Shown here: positions 1 through 8,522 of the stretch, piece by piece
Position numbering within the stretch: the stretch's first letter is position 1
Layout: every line of letters starts with the position of its first letter
Source of the DNA: Rhodospirillum sp.
GTDB taxonomy: Bacteria; Pseudomonadota; Alphaproteobacteria; Rhodospirillales; Rhodospirillaceae
Length of the DNA: 64,000 nt
Direction of reading: 5' to 3'
Assembly (NCBI GenBank): GCA_021741145.1
Contig: JAIOYK010000018.1
Location: forward strand, 1-64,000
Notes under the pieces: generated by a model
What the model was told of the DNA's origin: nothing
Seen by the model: only the letters and a program-made list of their open reading frames with translations
Database searches by the model: none
Translations under genes and position numbers: made by a program

Positions 1-73
1 ACACCTTCGCCTTCTGCGCTTCCGTGAGGTGATCGATCTCGCATAGCCAGCGGTGAAAGCTCTTGTGGTCCAT
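1..73 (-). CDS. IS1595-family transposase, N-terminal fragment (runs off the window)
   Basis: Reading from ATG at 73 towards position 1 gives 24 codons beginning MDHKSFHRWLCEIDHLTEAQ. This resembles the start of IS1595-family transposases, which open with a short helical segment containing the pattern W-L-x-x-I-D-x-L-x-x-x-Q before a zinc-ribbon. An AGGAG Shine-Dalgarno sits just upstream of the ATG. Only the first 24 residues are visible, so the catalytic domain and the intactness of the gene cannot be judged. Confidence 0.6.
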   Translation of the reverse strand, partial: MDHKSFHRWLCEIDHLTEAQKAKV

Positions 74-136
74 GGTGCCTAAACTCCTGCATTTCTCTCA
101 CTTTATAGCAATTCAATGCGATCTGCGAATAGAGCC
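1..136 (-). mobile_element. End of an IS1595-like insertion sequence (rest outside the window)
   Basis: The transposase start lies at 73 on the minus strand. The leader between it and about position 136 reads, on the minus strand, GGCTCTATTCGCAGATCGC at its outer edge, which looks like an IS terminal repeat. The element therefore seems to end near 136, only about 7 bp before the chemoreceptor start codon at 144. The outer boundary is inferred, because the other end and any target duplication are outside the window. Confidence 0.5.
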
Positions 137-143
137 ATAAAAT

Positions 144-1625
144 ATGAGTTGGATTGCGTCGAATGGTGGTCATGAAAACGCTGAGATCGTCTCTGCTATT
201 CGTCGGAGCCAGGGTGTTATCGAGTTCGATCCATCTGGCAAGGTTCTCGCGGCGAACCAGAACTTTCTGGATATCCTTGGATATCGGCTGGAGGACGTGG
301 TTGGCAAACATCACTCCATGTTCGTTGATCCCGAAGAAGTCCGAAGCCAAGCCTACAAGGATTTCTGGGTGGCGCTGAACCGTGGCGAGTCGCAAATCGC
401 CCAATTCAAGCGGTTGGGAAAAGGGGGCAAGGAAGTCTGGATCGAGGCATCCTATAACCCGCTTCGGGATCGGGGAGGAAAGGTCTCGAAGGTCATCAAA
501 TTCGCCATTGATGTCACCAATCAGCGGCAGTCCGAAGCCGACTTGAAAGGACAAGTGGACGCCATCGGCAAATCCCAGGCCATGATCGCCTTCGATCTCG
601 ACGGGACAATCCGCGACGCCAACCAAGCCTTTCTGGATGCCTTGGGCTATCGTCTCGAAGAAATCGTTGGCCGGAAGCACGCGATGTTCATGTCGGCGGC
701 GGAGGGCAACAGCCAAGATTACAAGGTATTTTGGGACCGTTTGCGCAAGGGCGAATTCCAGAAGGGCCGGTTCCCGCGCAAGGCCAAGGGAGGTCAGGAT
801 GTGTGGATCGAGGGGGCTTACAATCCCATCCTTGATGCCAACGGACGTCCGTCCAAGGTCGTGAAATACGCCCAGGATGTAACCCCACAAATGAAGCTTT
901 TGGGTGATTTGAGGGTGTTGATCGAGGAGAATTTCGGAGAAATCGGCCAAGCGGTCAATTATACCGAGAGTCGGACCCAAGCCGCCGCCGCCGCGGTCGC
1001 GCAAACGGCTTCGACGGTGCAGATGGTGGCTTCCGCCTCCGAGGAACTGGCCGCCTCCATCCGCGAGATCTCCGAAAGCATGGCCCGCTCCCGGGAGACC
1101 GCCGACAATGCCTTCGATCAGGCGGAGCGGACGGGCAATTCCACCCAGCGTCTGCTGGCCGCGTCGGAGGCGATGAACGGCATCGTTGGTTTGATCCAGG
1201 ATATCGCCGGTCAGATCAACCTGCTGGCCTTGAACGCCACGATCGAGGCGGCCCGGGCCGGGGACGCGGGCAAGGGCTTCGCCGTCGTCGCCAACGAGGT
1301 CAAGAATCTGGCCAACCAAGCCGCCAAGGCGACCGATCAGATCACCAGGGAAATCCAGGGCATTCAGCAAGTGTCCGACGAGGTCGACCAGTCCCTGGGC
1401 CAGATCCGGTTGTCCATCGATGCCGTGCGGGAATATGTCGGGGCCACGGCCGCGGCGGTGGACGAGCAAAGCGCCGTCACCCAGTCCATGTCGCGAAACA
1501 TGCAAGAGGGCGCCACCTCGGTGGAAAGCATCGGCGACAATATTAATGGGATCGTGTCCGCCATGTCGCAGGTGGTCGCCGCGGTCGACAAAACCCGGAA
1601 AGCCGCCGAGGTGTTGTCCCAGTAG
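144..1625 (+). CDS. Soluble PAS-PAS methyl-accepting chemotaxis protein
   Basis: A 493-residue chemoreceptor without membrane segments or HAMP, so probably cytoplasmic. Two homologous PAS domains lie at about 14-125 and 135-250; both carry the pattern A-N-Q-x-F-L-D-x-L-G-Y-R-L-E-[DE]. The methyl-accepting signalling region follows from about 265 to the end, with the conserved hairpin tip [18 protein letters not shown] that docks CheA and CheW. The architecture resembles BdlA-type sensors that read redox or small ligands through PAS. The ATG has no clear Shine-Dalgarno, and the IS end lies only about 7 bp upstream, so the native leader was probably lost. The stop codon lies inside a 26-bp repeat. 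The ligand cannot be told. Confidence 0.88.
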   Translation: MSWIASNGGHENAEIVSAIRRSQGVIEFDPSGKVLAANQNFLDILGYRLEDVVGKHHSMFVDPEEVRSQAYKDFWVALNRGESQIAQFKRLGKGGKEVWIEASYNPLRDRGGKVSKVIKFAIDVTNQRQSEADLKGQVDAIGKSQAMIAFDLDGTIRDANQAFLDALGYRLEEIVGRKHAMFMSAAEGNSQDYKVFWDRLRKGEFQKGRFPRKAKGGQDVWIEGAYNPILDANGRPSKVVKYAQDVTPQMKLLGDLRVLIEENFGEIGQAVNYTESRTQAAAAAVAQTASTVQMVASASEELAASIREISESMARSRETADNAFDQAERTGNSTQRLLAASEAMNGIVGLIQDIAGQINLLALNATIEAARAGDAGKGFAVVANEVKNLANQAAKATDQITREIQGIQQVSDEVDQSLGQIRLSIDAVREYVGATAAAVDEQSAVTQSMSRNMQEGATSVESIGDNINGIVSAMSQVVAAVDKTRKAAEVLSQ

Positions 1626-1710
1626 GGACACGGAAAGATGTGTCCCAGTAGGGACACGGAAAGATGTGTCCCAGGTGGGACACGGAAAGATGTGTCCCAG
1701 GTGGGATGGG
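1615..1710. repeat. 26-bp palindromic tandem repeat, 3.7 copies
   Basis: Head-to-tail units start at 1615, 1641, 1667 and 1693 (the last partial). Units 1 and 2 contain TGTCCCAGTAGGGACA; units 3 and 4 carry the variant TGTCCCAGGTGGGA, which in unit 3 completes a perfect palindrome with 7-bp arms around GG. Each full unit ends CGGAAAGATG. The TAG inside unit 1 is the stop codon of the chemoreceptor, so the array overlaps the end of that gene. The units touch with no spacers, so this is not CRISPR. Function is unknown; a leftover of a mobile element or a binding array is possible. Confidence 0.9.
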
Positions 1711-1825
1711 GAACAAGGTCGCGTATTGAGGATGGAGGGGGCCACCTATCATGTCCGCGAAGACAATAGAAAGCGGCGCCCGGTCCAACGGACCTGGCGC
1801 CTTTCCCTTTGGGCGATGGCGGGAC

Positions 1826-2551
1826 CTAATTCCAGGCGGGTAGGGCCAGGAGTTCGGCCTTGGTCATGGTGGTTTGGAAAGCATTTTGGGTTGGTTCATA
1901 GGTGACGTGGGTCAGGGGCAGCACCACGTCCTGGGTGCCCAGATTCAAGTTCATGAACCCTTCTGGATCGGCGATGATAGCCACGATCTCCCCCTTCCCG
2001 TTGGCGAGCATGCCATTGACTTCGGCCAAGCCCTCCTCGCCATGGTTGATTTTCATATCGACGAGGTCCTGTGGCATGCTAGCTGGGCCGGTCCAACCGG
2101 CTGGATAGGCTGTGGTCTCGCCCTTGATCACTTCATGCAGGGGACTGGACAGGTTCTGGGCGGACAATTCCTCGCCACTGGGCTCTTCGGCGGGCGCCAT
2201 CATATCCTCGGCCTTGGCTTTCGCGGTCTGGGCGGCTTCGGAGATTTCATTTTTCGCGGCTTTGGCGGCGTCACTGATCGTATCGCCCGCCGTCTTAGCC
2301 GTTTCGGCGATGGTGTCACCCGCCGATTTGGCGGTGTCGGCGATCTTGTCGCCGACGCTCTCCGCGTCGGTCCGCATCTGGTCCGCGGCCCCCTCCAAGG
2401 TTTGGGGCGACGGTGCTTGGGCATCCGCCGCGAAGGCGCCGGACAGGGGCAGGGTGGTCAAGGTCAGGACGGATACCAGCGCCGTCGCCGTGGCCACCTT
2501 GCCGAGGGGGTGGTTTCGGCTTCGGGTATGGGGGCGGAAGTAGGAAGACAT
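1826..2551 (-). CDS. Secreted alanine-rich protein with PRC-barrel-like C-terminus
   Basis: A 241-residue protein with a Sec signal peptide (about residues 1-42, hydrophobic run ending SGAFA-AD). Residues about 55-120 are an amphipathic Ala/Asp/Lys repeat built on an 11-residue theme (AKSAGDTIAET, AKTAGDTISDA), as in LEA or apolipoprotein-like stress proteins. Residues about 150-241 look like a PRC-barrel domain ending in the typical E-L-L-A-L-P-A-W. The ATG at 2551 is chosen because GGAGA lies about 9 nt upstream; an in-frame ATG at 2572 has no ribosome site. A periplasmic or envelope stress role is inferred. Confidence 0.7.
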   Translation of the reverse strand: MSSYFRPHTRSRNHPLGKVATATALVSVLTLTTLPLSGAFAADAQAPSPQTLEGAADQMRTDAESVGDKIADTAKSAGDTIAETAKTAGDTISDAAKAAKNEISEAAQTAKAKAEDMMAPAEEPSGEELSAQNLSSPLHEVIKGETTAYPAGWTGPASMPQDLVDMKINHGEEGLAEVNGMLANGKGEIVAIIADPEGFMNLNLGTQDVVLPLTHVTYEPTQNAFQTTMTKAELLALPAWN

Positions 2552-2848
2552 GGTGCGTTCTCCAAAGCGCAATGGTTATTGTGTCAGCGATGCCCGGGGT
2601 GTCTCCGGCTCCGCGTTTCGTGGAGAGGCAACGGAATGACGAGCCAGAAGTTGCAGCGATTTTTTCGTTTAAAAAGCGCGGGGGTTACCATGGTTTTTGG
2701 AAATGAAATCGGGACCTTGGCGCAAGATTAAGACTCGGTCTCGGGGCCGGACCCGCGAAAGGATGGACCAAAGGATTCTTTACCTGCGGCCAAGGATCCA
2801 CTATTCCCGATAGGAGGTACTCCCTCGCACTAGGGCCAAACGCGCGCC

Positions 2849-3517
2849 ATGAATACCCCTTTAAACAGACAGACAATGTCCAGTGGCCTTACCTCCATCC
2901 TGCGGGAGGCGATTCTCAATGGGCAGATCGCCGAGGGGACGCAACTCCGCCAGGACGCCCTGGCCCGGCAATATGACGTCAGCCGCATCCCCGTGCGCGA
3001 GGCTTTGCGCCAACTGGAGGCCGAGGGCTTGATTATCGGTCAGGCTCACCGCAGCTCGGTGGTGGCCGCCCTCTCCCTGTCGGAGATCACGGAGATCTTC
3101 GAGATCCGCTCCATCCTGGAACCGCACCTGCTGACCCTGTCCCTGCCACGCATGTCACCCGCCGACCTGAAGACGGCCGAGGGGATCCTGGATGCCTACG
3201 ACAGGGCGCTGGAGGTCGGGGACGTGAAGCGGTGGGGAGAGTTGAACTGGGATTTCCATCAGTATTTCCTGATCCCCGCGGATCGGCCCCAGACCCTGGC
3301 CATCGTGGAAAGTCTGCGCCGCCGGGTGGATCGCTATACACGTATGCAAATCAGTCTGACCGATGGCGCCCAAAAGTCCCGGGTCGAGCATCGGGATATC
3401 CTCAAGCTGGCCCGGGACGGCAAGGCTGATGCCTGTGCCGCCGCGGTCGCCGAGCACATCCAGACCGCCGCCGCCGAACTGGTCGCCGTTCTGCGGGAAA
3501 ATTACGGCAAGGAATAG
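2849..3517 (+). CDS. GntR/FadR-family (FCD) transcriptional regulator
   Basis: A 222-residue regulator. Residues about 10-75 form the winged helix-turn-helix with the GntR signature (LARQYDVSRIPVREALRQLE), and residues about 85-215 form the all-helical FCD ligand domain with the usual acidic and histidine metal/ligand residues. It precedes an FAD D-amino acid dehydrogenase and a proline-racemase-family epimerase in the same direction, so it probably controls hydroxyproline or D-amino acid catabolism. FCD regulators usually repress until the substrate binds. An AGGAGG stretch lies about 30 nt before the ATG, too far for ordinary use, so an internal start near 2876 is possible. Confidence 0.85.
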   Translation: MNTPLNRQTMSSGLTSILREAILNGQIAEGTQLRQDALARQYDVSRIPVREALRQLEAEGLIIGQAHRSSVVAALSLSEITEIFEIRSILEPHLLTLSLPRMSPADLKTAEGILDAYDRALEVGDVKRWGELNWDFHQYFLIPADRPQTLAIVESLRRRVDRYTRMQISLTDGAQKSRVEHRDILKLARDGKADACAAAVAEHIQTAAAELVAVLRENYGKE

Positions 3518-3561
3518 TCTGTCGGCGGATCCCTAAACCATCCGGAAAGGATGGACATAAT

Positions 3562-3576
3562 TGGATCCCGTATCCA
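3562..3576. promoter_or_regulatory. Candidate GntR operator: inverted repeat TGGAT-N5-ATCCA
   Basis: The perfect inverted repeat TGGATCCCGTATCCA lies 45 bp after the GntR gene and about 225 bp before the dehydrogenase. Short palindromes with about 5 bp between the arms suit the dimeric winged helices of this family. The assignment to this regulator rests on position only. Confidence 0.4.
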
Positions 3577-3610
3577 TTATGAACGGGTCGTCAAGAAACT
3601 CCTCCACAGT

Positions 3611-3781
3611 GGACCGGCGTGAGGAATCCCGTCAAGCGCCCGACCGGGCGCCGGGCGAAGCCCGCCCCGCCGGAGCTGTCCGCGGAGCGGACCGGCGTGA
3701 GGAATCCCGCCAAGCGCCCGACCGGGCGCCGGGCGAAGCCCGCCCCGCCGGAGCTGTCCGCGGAGCGGACCGGCGTGAGGC
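3611..3781 (+). repeat. Array 1 of a three-hairpin repeat (two 78-bp units plus a partial)
   Basis: Direct repeats start at 3611, 3689 and 3767 (partial), with period 78 and a single base change between the first two. Each unit holds three stem-loops: H1 GCGCCC-GACC-GGGCGC (3636-3651), H2 CGGGC-GAA-GCCCG (3652-3664) and H3 GTCCG-CGGAG-CGGAC (3678-3692), followed by GGCGTGAGG. The array ends 20 nt before the dehydrogenase start codon at 3801. A related tandem array in the same orientation precedes queF at 56750-56937. The frames that stay open across it are a by-product of the 78-bp (26-codon) period. Confidence 0.9.
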
Positions 3782-3800
3782 ATATAAAAGGACTTAAGGC

Positions 3801-5072
3801 ATGGAAAATTCCTTGGAGGGGGGGGCGCCCGAGGGCGTTCTGGTGGTTGGCGCGGGAATCATTGGTGTCTGTTGCGCCATTGCCCTGCGCGAGGCGGGAT
3901 TGTCGGTGACCTTGGTGGACCGGGGTCCGCCGGGGAACGAAGCCAGCAAGGGCAACGCCGGATGTCTGGCGGCGAGTGAGATCACCCCCATGGCGGCGCC
4001 GGGAATGCTGTGGAAGGTGCCGCGGTGGCTGCTCGATCCCCTGGGTCCCCTGTCCCTGCGTCCGGCCCATTTGCTCAAGGCTCTGCCCTGGTTCCTGCGG
4101 TTCCTGGCCACCGGCCGGACGGAGACCGTGAGCCGTCTGACGGCGGGGCTGGCGCCCCTGTCCCAGGCGAGTTGGGAGCTGTGGCCCGGGTTGGCCGAAC
4201 GGGCGGGGATCGCCGACCAGATTACCACCAAGGGCAGTTTGACCGTTTACGAGACCGAGGCCGCCTTCCAGGCCGATGCCGAGGACCGGGCCTTGAAGGC
4301 ACGCCACGGCGTGCCCCACCAGGTTCTGACCGCGGCCGAACTGGCGGAACTGGAGCCCGACCTAGCGCCCCGCTTTAAGCGTGCGGTGCTTTTCCCGCGC
4401 TGGGCCCATGTGACCGATCCCTATCGCATTGTCCTGAAGTTGCTTGCCCATGCCTTGGAACTGGGGGTGACTCTGGAAAGCGGTGAGGTCGCCGCCATCG
4501 AGAAGAACGGCAAGGCCCGCCACCTCCGCCTGACCGATGGCCGCATCCTCGCCGGATCCAAGGTGGTGATCGCTGGCGGCGTCTGGTCCAAACCCCTGTG
4601 CGAGGCCCTGGGGGCGTCGGTGCTGCTTGAAAGCGAGCGGGGGTACAACACCACTCTGCCGACGCCAGGGATCACCCTGAACCACCCCATCACTTCCGCC
4701 GAGGGCAAATTCGTGCTCACCCCCCTGGCCATCGGGCTGCGGGTCGGCGGCGCCGCGGAATTCGCCGGGACGGAGGCGCCGCCCAATTACAAACGGTCCG
4801 ATGCTCTGCTCACCTTGGCCCGACGTTTGGTGCCCGGGGTGAAGGAGGAGGGCGCCGTCCAATGGATGGGCCATCGCCCGTCCACCCCCGATAGCCTGCC
4901 GGTAATCGGGCGCCACCCAGCGGACCCCAAGGGCGTGCTGCTGGCCTTCGGCCATGGCCACCTGGGGCTAACCAACGCGCCGGGGACCGCGGCCCTGATC
5001 GCGGCCCTGGCGACGGATGGGGAGCCGCCCTTCAACCCCGCTCCCTTCATCGTCGAGCGCTTTGCCTCCTGA
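3801..5072 (+). CDS. FAD-dependent D-amino acid (probably D-hydroxyproline) dehydrogenase
   Basis: A 423-residue DadA-like oxidoreductase. The Rossmann dinucleotide motif GAGIIGVCCAIALREAG is at about residues 17-33, followed by the acidic ribose-binding end of strand 2 (VTLVDRG) and the family sequence ASKGNAG. The C-terminus has the second FAD stretch (GHGHLGLTNAPGTA) after the W-M-G-x-R-P-S-T-P-D block typical of D-amino acid and sarcosine oxidases. It sits 54 nt before a hydroxyproline epimerase, which points to oxidation of cis-4-hydroxy-D-proline with electrons passed to the respiratory chain. TTAAGG lies just before the ATG. The exact substrate is inferred from context. Confidence 0.82.
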   Translation: MENSLEGGAPEGVLVVGAGIIGVCCAIALREAGLSVTLVDRGPPGNEASKGNAGCLAASEITPMAAPGMLWKVPRWLLDPLGPLSLRPAHLLKALPWFLRFLATGRTETVSRLTAGLAPLSQASWELWPGLAERAGIADQITTKGSLTVYETEAAFQADAEDRALKARHGVPHQVLTAAELAELEPDLAPRFKRAVLFPRWAHVTDPYRIVLKLLAHALELGVTLESGEVAAIEKNGKARHLRLTDGRILAGSKVVIAGGVWSKPLCEALGASVLLESERGYNTTLPTPGITLNHPITSAEGKFVLTPLAIGLRVGGAAEFAGTEAPPNYKRSDALLTLARRLVPGVKEEGAVQWMGHRPSTPDSLPVIGRHPADPKGVLLAFGHGHLGLTNAPGTAALIAALATDGEPPFNPAPFIVERFAS

Positions 5073-5126
5073 TCCCTTTTTCTCCCCCTCTCCCTGCTCT
5101 TCCCTCGCCTCACCGGAGCGTAGTCC

Positions 5127-6131
5127 ATGGCTCGCCATACCTTTTCCTGCATCGACGCCCATACCTGTGGCAACCCCGTGCGTCTGGTCTCCGGTGGGGG
5201 ACCCCTGCTGGAGGGGGCGACCATGATGGAGAAACGGGCCCATTTCCTGCGGGCGTTCGATTGGATCCGCACCGGGTTGATGTTCGAGCCCAGGGGCCAT
5301 GACGCCATGAGCGGATCCATCCTCTATCCGCCGACCCGGCCCGACTGTGACATCGCCATTCTGTTCATCGAAACCAGTGGCTGCCTGCCCATGTGTGGCC
5401 ATGGCACCATCGGTACGGTGACCGTCGCCCTGGAGCATGGGTTGGTTCATCCCCGGGAGCCGGGGCTGCTCCGCCTGGATGTGCCCGCCGGGGTGGTCGA
5501 GGCCCGGTACGAGACCGAGGGGGATAAGGTCACCAGCGTGCGCATTCGCAATATCGCCAGCTACCTGCACGGCACGGGCTACCGTGTGGAGGTGCCGGGT
5601 CTTGGGCCGTTGACCTTTGACGTCGCCTATGGGGGCAATTTTTACGCCATCATCGAGCCCCAACCCGGTTATGGGGACCTGGACGAACTGTCGGTGATGG
5701 ATATTCAGCGCTTTAGCCCCGTCATCCGCCGTCTGGTGAACGAAGCCTATGACGATATTGTCCATCCGGAGACTCCGGATATCCGGGGGCTGTCCCATGT
5801 CATGTGGACCGGAAAGCCTCGCGTCGCGGGTGCAAGCGCCAGGAATGCCGTGTTTTACGGGGACCGGGGCGTTGACCGCAGCCCCTGCGGGACGGGAACC
5901 TCGGCGCGCATGGCCCAACTCGCCGCCCGGGGGGTGCTCAAGCCCGGAGACGATTTCATCCATGAAAGTATCATCGGTAGCCTGTTTCATGGCCGGGTGG
6001 AGGCCGAAGCCACCCTTGGGGACAGGACGGGCATCATCCCCAGCGTGGCCGGATCGGCCTGGGTGACGGGGATCAATACGCTGTTCCTCTATGACGACGA
6101 ACCCTATGCCAAGGGTTTTCTGCTGCCTTGA
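5127..6131 (+). CDS. 4-hydroxyproline 2-epimerase (proline racemase family)
   Basis: A 334-residue member of the proline racemase family. Both catalytic cysteines are present: Cys90 in MCGHGTIG and Cys254 in SPCGTGTSAR. Family members with Cys/Cys are racemases or epimerases, while a Thr at the second site marks the dehydratases; so this should convert trans-4-hydroxy-L-proline to cis-4-hydroxy-D-proline. That product would feed the dehydrogenase immediately upstream. The N-terminal DAHTCGNP block is also typical. Deaminase and semialdehyde dehydrogenase genes that complete the pathway are not in the window. Proline racemase itself is less likely given the neighbouring gene. Confidence 0.85.
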   Translation: MARHTFSCIDAHTCGNPVRLVSGGGPLLEGATMMEKRAHFLRAFDWIRTGLMFEPRGHDAMSGSILYPPTRPDCDIAILFIETSGCLPMCGHGTIGTVTVALEHGLVHPREPGLLRLDVPAGVVEARYETEGDKVTSVRIRNIASYLHGTGYRVEVPGLGPLTFDVAYGGNFYAIIEPQPGYGDLDELSVMDIQRFSPVIRRLVNEAYDDIVHPETPDIRGLSHVMWTGKPRVAGASARNAVFYGDRGVDRSPCGTGTSARMAQLAARGVLKPGDDFIHESIIGSLFHGRVEAEATLGDRTGIIPSVAGSAWVTGINTLFLYDDEPYAKGFLLP

Positions 6132-6334
6132 GGGGAATTTCGGGCGGCAAGGGGCCCGGATCGGAAGGCCCGGAGAAAGAACCCAGGAGCATGGAATACC
6201 CATTGACGGAATGTGGTAGTCGACTGGGAAAACCCTTTCCCTGATGTGGGATTGACGATCCGCAATGCGATGGCGTAGGGTTCGGGCCTACCCCTATGGG
6301 CACAGCAAACGCCGGATTCCCAAAGGGAAACCAA

Positions 6335-6766
6335 ATGGTTCGAGCCGCCTTCCATTCCCTGAGCAGACCCCGGGGCCGCGCCTATGTCGCGGCCTGGATG
6401 GGCGTGCTTTGCATGGCCTTTCTGTTGGGTCTGGGTGGGTTTGGTGGCTTGAGTTTGCCCGCGGTTGGAACCGAAACCCTGGGCATTGGTGGCCCCTTGG
6501 TCATTTGTAGCGGAACCGGATTCACGGTGATCGATCCCACCGATGGGGAGGGCAAGGGCGCGATCCAGGATCCGGGCCTTTGCCTGATGTGCCTGCCGAT
6601 CATGGGGAACGCTTCCTTCTCCGCGGTCCTGGCCCTTATTGTCTTCATGGTTTGGGGCTTGGTCCCGGTTCGTCTGGGCCTGGCGCCGGTCCCCGCGGTC
6701 GAGCGTCCTCAATTGCAGGCCTTTCTGACGGTCCGCGCGGCCCGGGCTCCCCCGGTCCTCGTCTGA
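6335..6766 (+). CDS. DUF2946-like small membrane protein
   Basis: A 143-residue protein with a hydrophobic segment near residues 15-40 and a second near 90-110. Between them is the pattern LVICSG...C-L-M-C-L-P, resembling DUF2946 proteins, which carry a C-S-x(n)-C-x-x-C cluster and often lie near copper or TonB uptake genes. The ATG at 6335 has AAAGGGAAA in front of it; an ATG at 6296 in the same frame lacks one. It lies 154 nt upstream of cydA in the same direction. A role in metal supply to the oxidase is only a guess. Confidence 0.55.
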   Translation: MVRAAFHSLSRPRGRAYVAAWMGVLCMAFLLGLGGFGGLSLPAVGTETLGIGGPLVICSGTGFTVIDPTDGEGKGAIQDPGLCLMCLPIMGNASFSAVLALIVFMVWGLVPVRLGLAPVPAVERPQLQAFLTVRAARAPPVLV

Positions 6767-6805
6767 CCCGGACCGCGCCCGCGGTCCCTTTGCTCTCCGG
6801 TCCCT

Positions 6806-6819
6806 TTGACCGGCTTCAA
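6806..6819. promoter_or_regulatory. FNR/FixK-like box upstream of cydA
   Basis: TTGACCGGCTTCAA matches TTGAT-N4-ATCAA at 8 of 10 defined bases and lies about 100 bp before the cydA start. Cytochrome bd operons are commonly switched on by Fnr-type regulators under low oxygen, so the position is sensible. No -10 element could be fixed with confidence. Confidence 0.4.
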
Positions 6820-6920
6820 GCCTTTTCTATCCGGATCCCGAACCTGTCGCCGTCCGCCTTCGAAATGGGGCGGTGCGCCTGGGTGTTCGCGGCTGTCCGG
6901 ACACATAAGGAGCGTTCCCC

Positions 6921-8507
6921 ATGGAACTCGCCATTGATCCGCTATTCGTGGCCCTCTCGCGGTGGCAATTCGCCGCGACGGCTCTCTACCACTTTCTCTT
7001 CGTGCCCCTGACCCTGGGGCTATCCTGGATCCTGTTCATCATGGAGGCGGTCTATGTGATGACCGGCCAGGAAATCTACCGGGACATGACCAAGTTCTGG
7101 GGCAAGCTGTTCGGTATCAACTTCGCCCTGGGCGTCACCACCGGCTTGACCATGGAGTTCCAGTTCGGAACCAACTGGTCCTATTACTCCCACTATGTGG
7201 GCGACATCTTTGGCGCGCCGCTGGCCATCGAGGGCCTGATGGCCTTCTTCCTGGAATCGACCTTCATCGGTCTGTTCTTCCTGGGATGGGACAAGCTGAC
7301 CAAGCGCCAGCACTTGGCGGTGACCTTCTTCACCGCCCTGGGGTCAAGCCTCTCGGCCCTGTGGATCCTGGTGGCCAATGGCTGGATGCAAAACCCCGTG
7401 GGGGCGGAGTTCTCCTACGAGACCATGCGCATGGAAATGACCAGCTTCGTGGATCTGGTGCTCAATCCCGTGGCCCAGGTGAAGTTCGTCCATACGGTCG
7501 CGGCGGGCTACGTCACGGGGAGCATGTTCGTTCTCGGCATCAGCGCCTACTACCTGCTGAAGCGCCGGGACATGGAATTCGCCAAGCGCTCCATCGCCAT
7601 CGCCTCGGGCTTCGGTCTGGCCGCCGCCCTGTCGGTGATCGTGCTGGGGGATGAAAGTGGTTACGAACTGGGCGATGTGCAGAAGGTCAAGCTGGCGGTC
7701 ATCGAGGCTGAATACGACACCCAGCCCGCGCCCGCCGATTTCACCCTGTTCGGCTTGCCCAACGATGAAACCCAGGAGACCGACTACGCGGTGAAAATAC
7801 CCTACCTCATGGGGCTCATCGCCACCCGATCCACGGACAAGCAAGTCACGGGCATCAAGGATTTGATCGCCCATAATGAAACACGCATCCGCTCGGGCCT
7901 GGTCGCCTACGAGGACCTGCTGAAACTGCGGGCGGGCGACAGGTCCGCCGACACCCTTGCCCGTTTCGAGGAGCATAAGGACGACCTGGGTTATGGGTTG
8001 CTGCTCAAGGCCCAGACCGACAGGGTGGTCGATGCCAGCGAAGCCCAGATCGCCGCGGCCGCCAAGGATACCATTCCCGCCGTGGCGCCCCTGTTCTGGG
8101 GGTTCCGGATCATGGTGCTCTTCGGTTTCACCATGCTGGCACTGATCGGCGCCTCCTTCTATTTCACCCTGCGGCGGACCATCGACAAGCAGGTGTGGCT
8201 GCAAAGGGCACTGCTCTGGTGCATCCCCATGCCCTGGCTGGCCTGTGAACTGGGGTGGTTCATCGCCGAATATGGTCGCCAGCCCTGGGCCATCGGCGAG
8301 ATCCTGCCGACCTTCCTGGCGACCTCCAGCCTGACCACGGGGGACCTGATCTTCAGCCTGGGCGGCTTCCTTGGCTTTTACACCTTCCTCTTGGTCATCG
8401 AGATTTATCTGATGTTCAAGTTCGCCCGAAAGGGCCCGGCCTCCCTGGGCACCGGCCGGTACCACGGGGAAACATCCCCCGCCGCGACCTTCTCCCCCGC
8501 CGAATAA
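6921..8507 (+). CDS. cydA: Cytochrome bd ubiquinol oxidase subunit I
   Basis: A 528-residue integral membrane subunit that carries hemes b558, b595 and d and oxidises quinol while reducing oxygen. Expected ligands are present: His24 (Y-H-F-L-F near the N-terminus), His191 ([10 protein letters not shown]) and Met398 (GFRIMVLFG). The family block [12 protein letters not shown] is at about 75-86 and GRQPW near 450. The stretch between about 245 and 385 is hydrophilic and long, as in the long Q-loop class typified by E. coli. AAGGAG precedes the ATG. It is first in the order cydA-B-X-D-C. Confidence 0.97.
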   Translation: MELAIDPLFVALSRWQFAATALYHFLFVPLTLGLSWILFIMEAVYVMTGQEIYRDMTKFWGKLFGINFALGVTTGLTMEFQFGTNWSYYSHYVGDIFGAPLAIEGLMAFFLESTFIGLFFLGWDKLTKRQHLAVTFFTALGSSLSALWILVANGWMQNPVGAEFSYETMRMEMTSFVDLVLNPVAQVKFVHTVAAGYVTGSMFVLGISAYYLLKRRDMEFAKRSIAIASGFGLAAALSVIVLGDESGYELGDVQKVKLAVIEAEYDTQPAPADFTLFGLPNDETQETDYAVKIPYLMGLIATRSTDKQVTGIKDLIAHNETRIRSGLVAYEDLLKLRAGDRSADTLARFEEHKDDLGYGLLLKAQTDRVVDASEAQIAAAAKDTIPAVAPLFWGFRIMVLFGFTMLALIGASFYFTLRRTIDKQVWLQRALLWCIPMPWLACELGWFIAEYGRQPWAIGEILPTFLATSSLTTGDLIFSLGGFLGFYTFLLVIEIYLMFKFARKGPASLGTGRYHGETSPAATFSPAE

Positions 8508-8522
8508 CAGGAGCACAGGACG

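Noticed and set aside
1615-1710. CRISPR array
   Set aside because: The repeat units touch each other with no spacers and are palindromic throughout; no cas genes are nearby.
3561-3797. Small open frames on both strands across the 78-bp repeat
   Set aside because: The 78-bp period is a multiple of three, so frames stay open automatically; the conserved feature is the set of hairpins and not a peptide.
6252-6265. Second FNR-like box TTGACGATCCGCAA
   Set aside because: The right half matches poorly and it lies far from cydA; the site at 6806-6819 is better in both respects.
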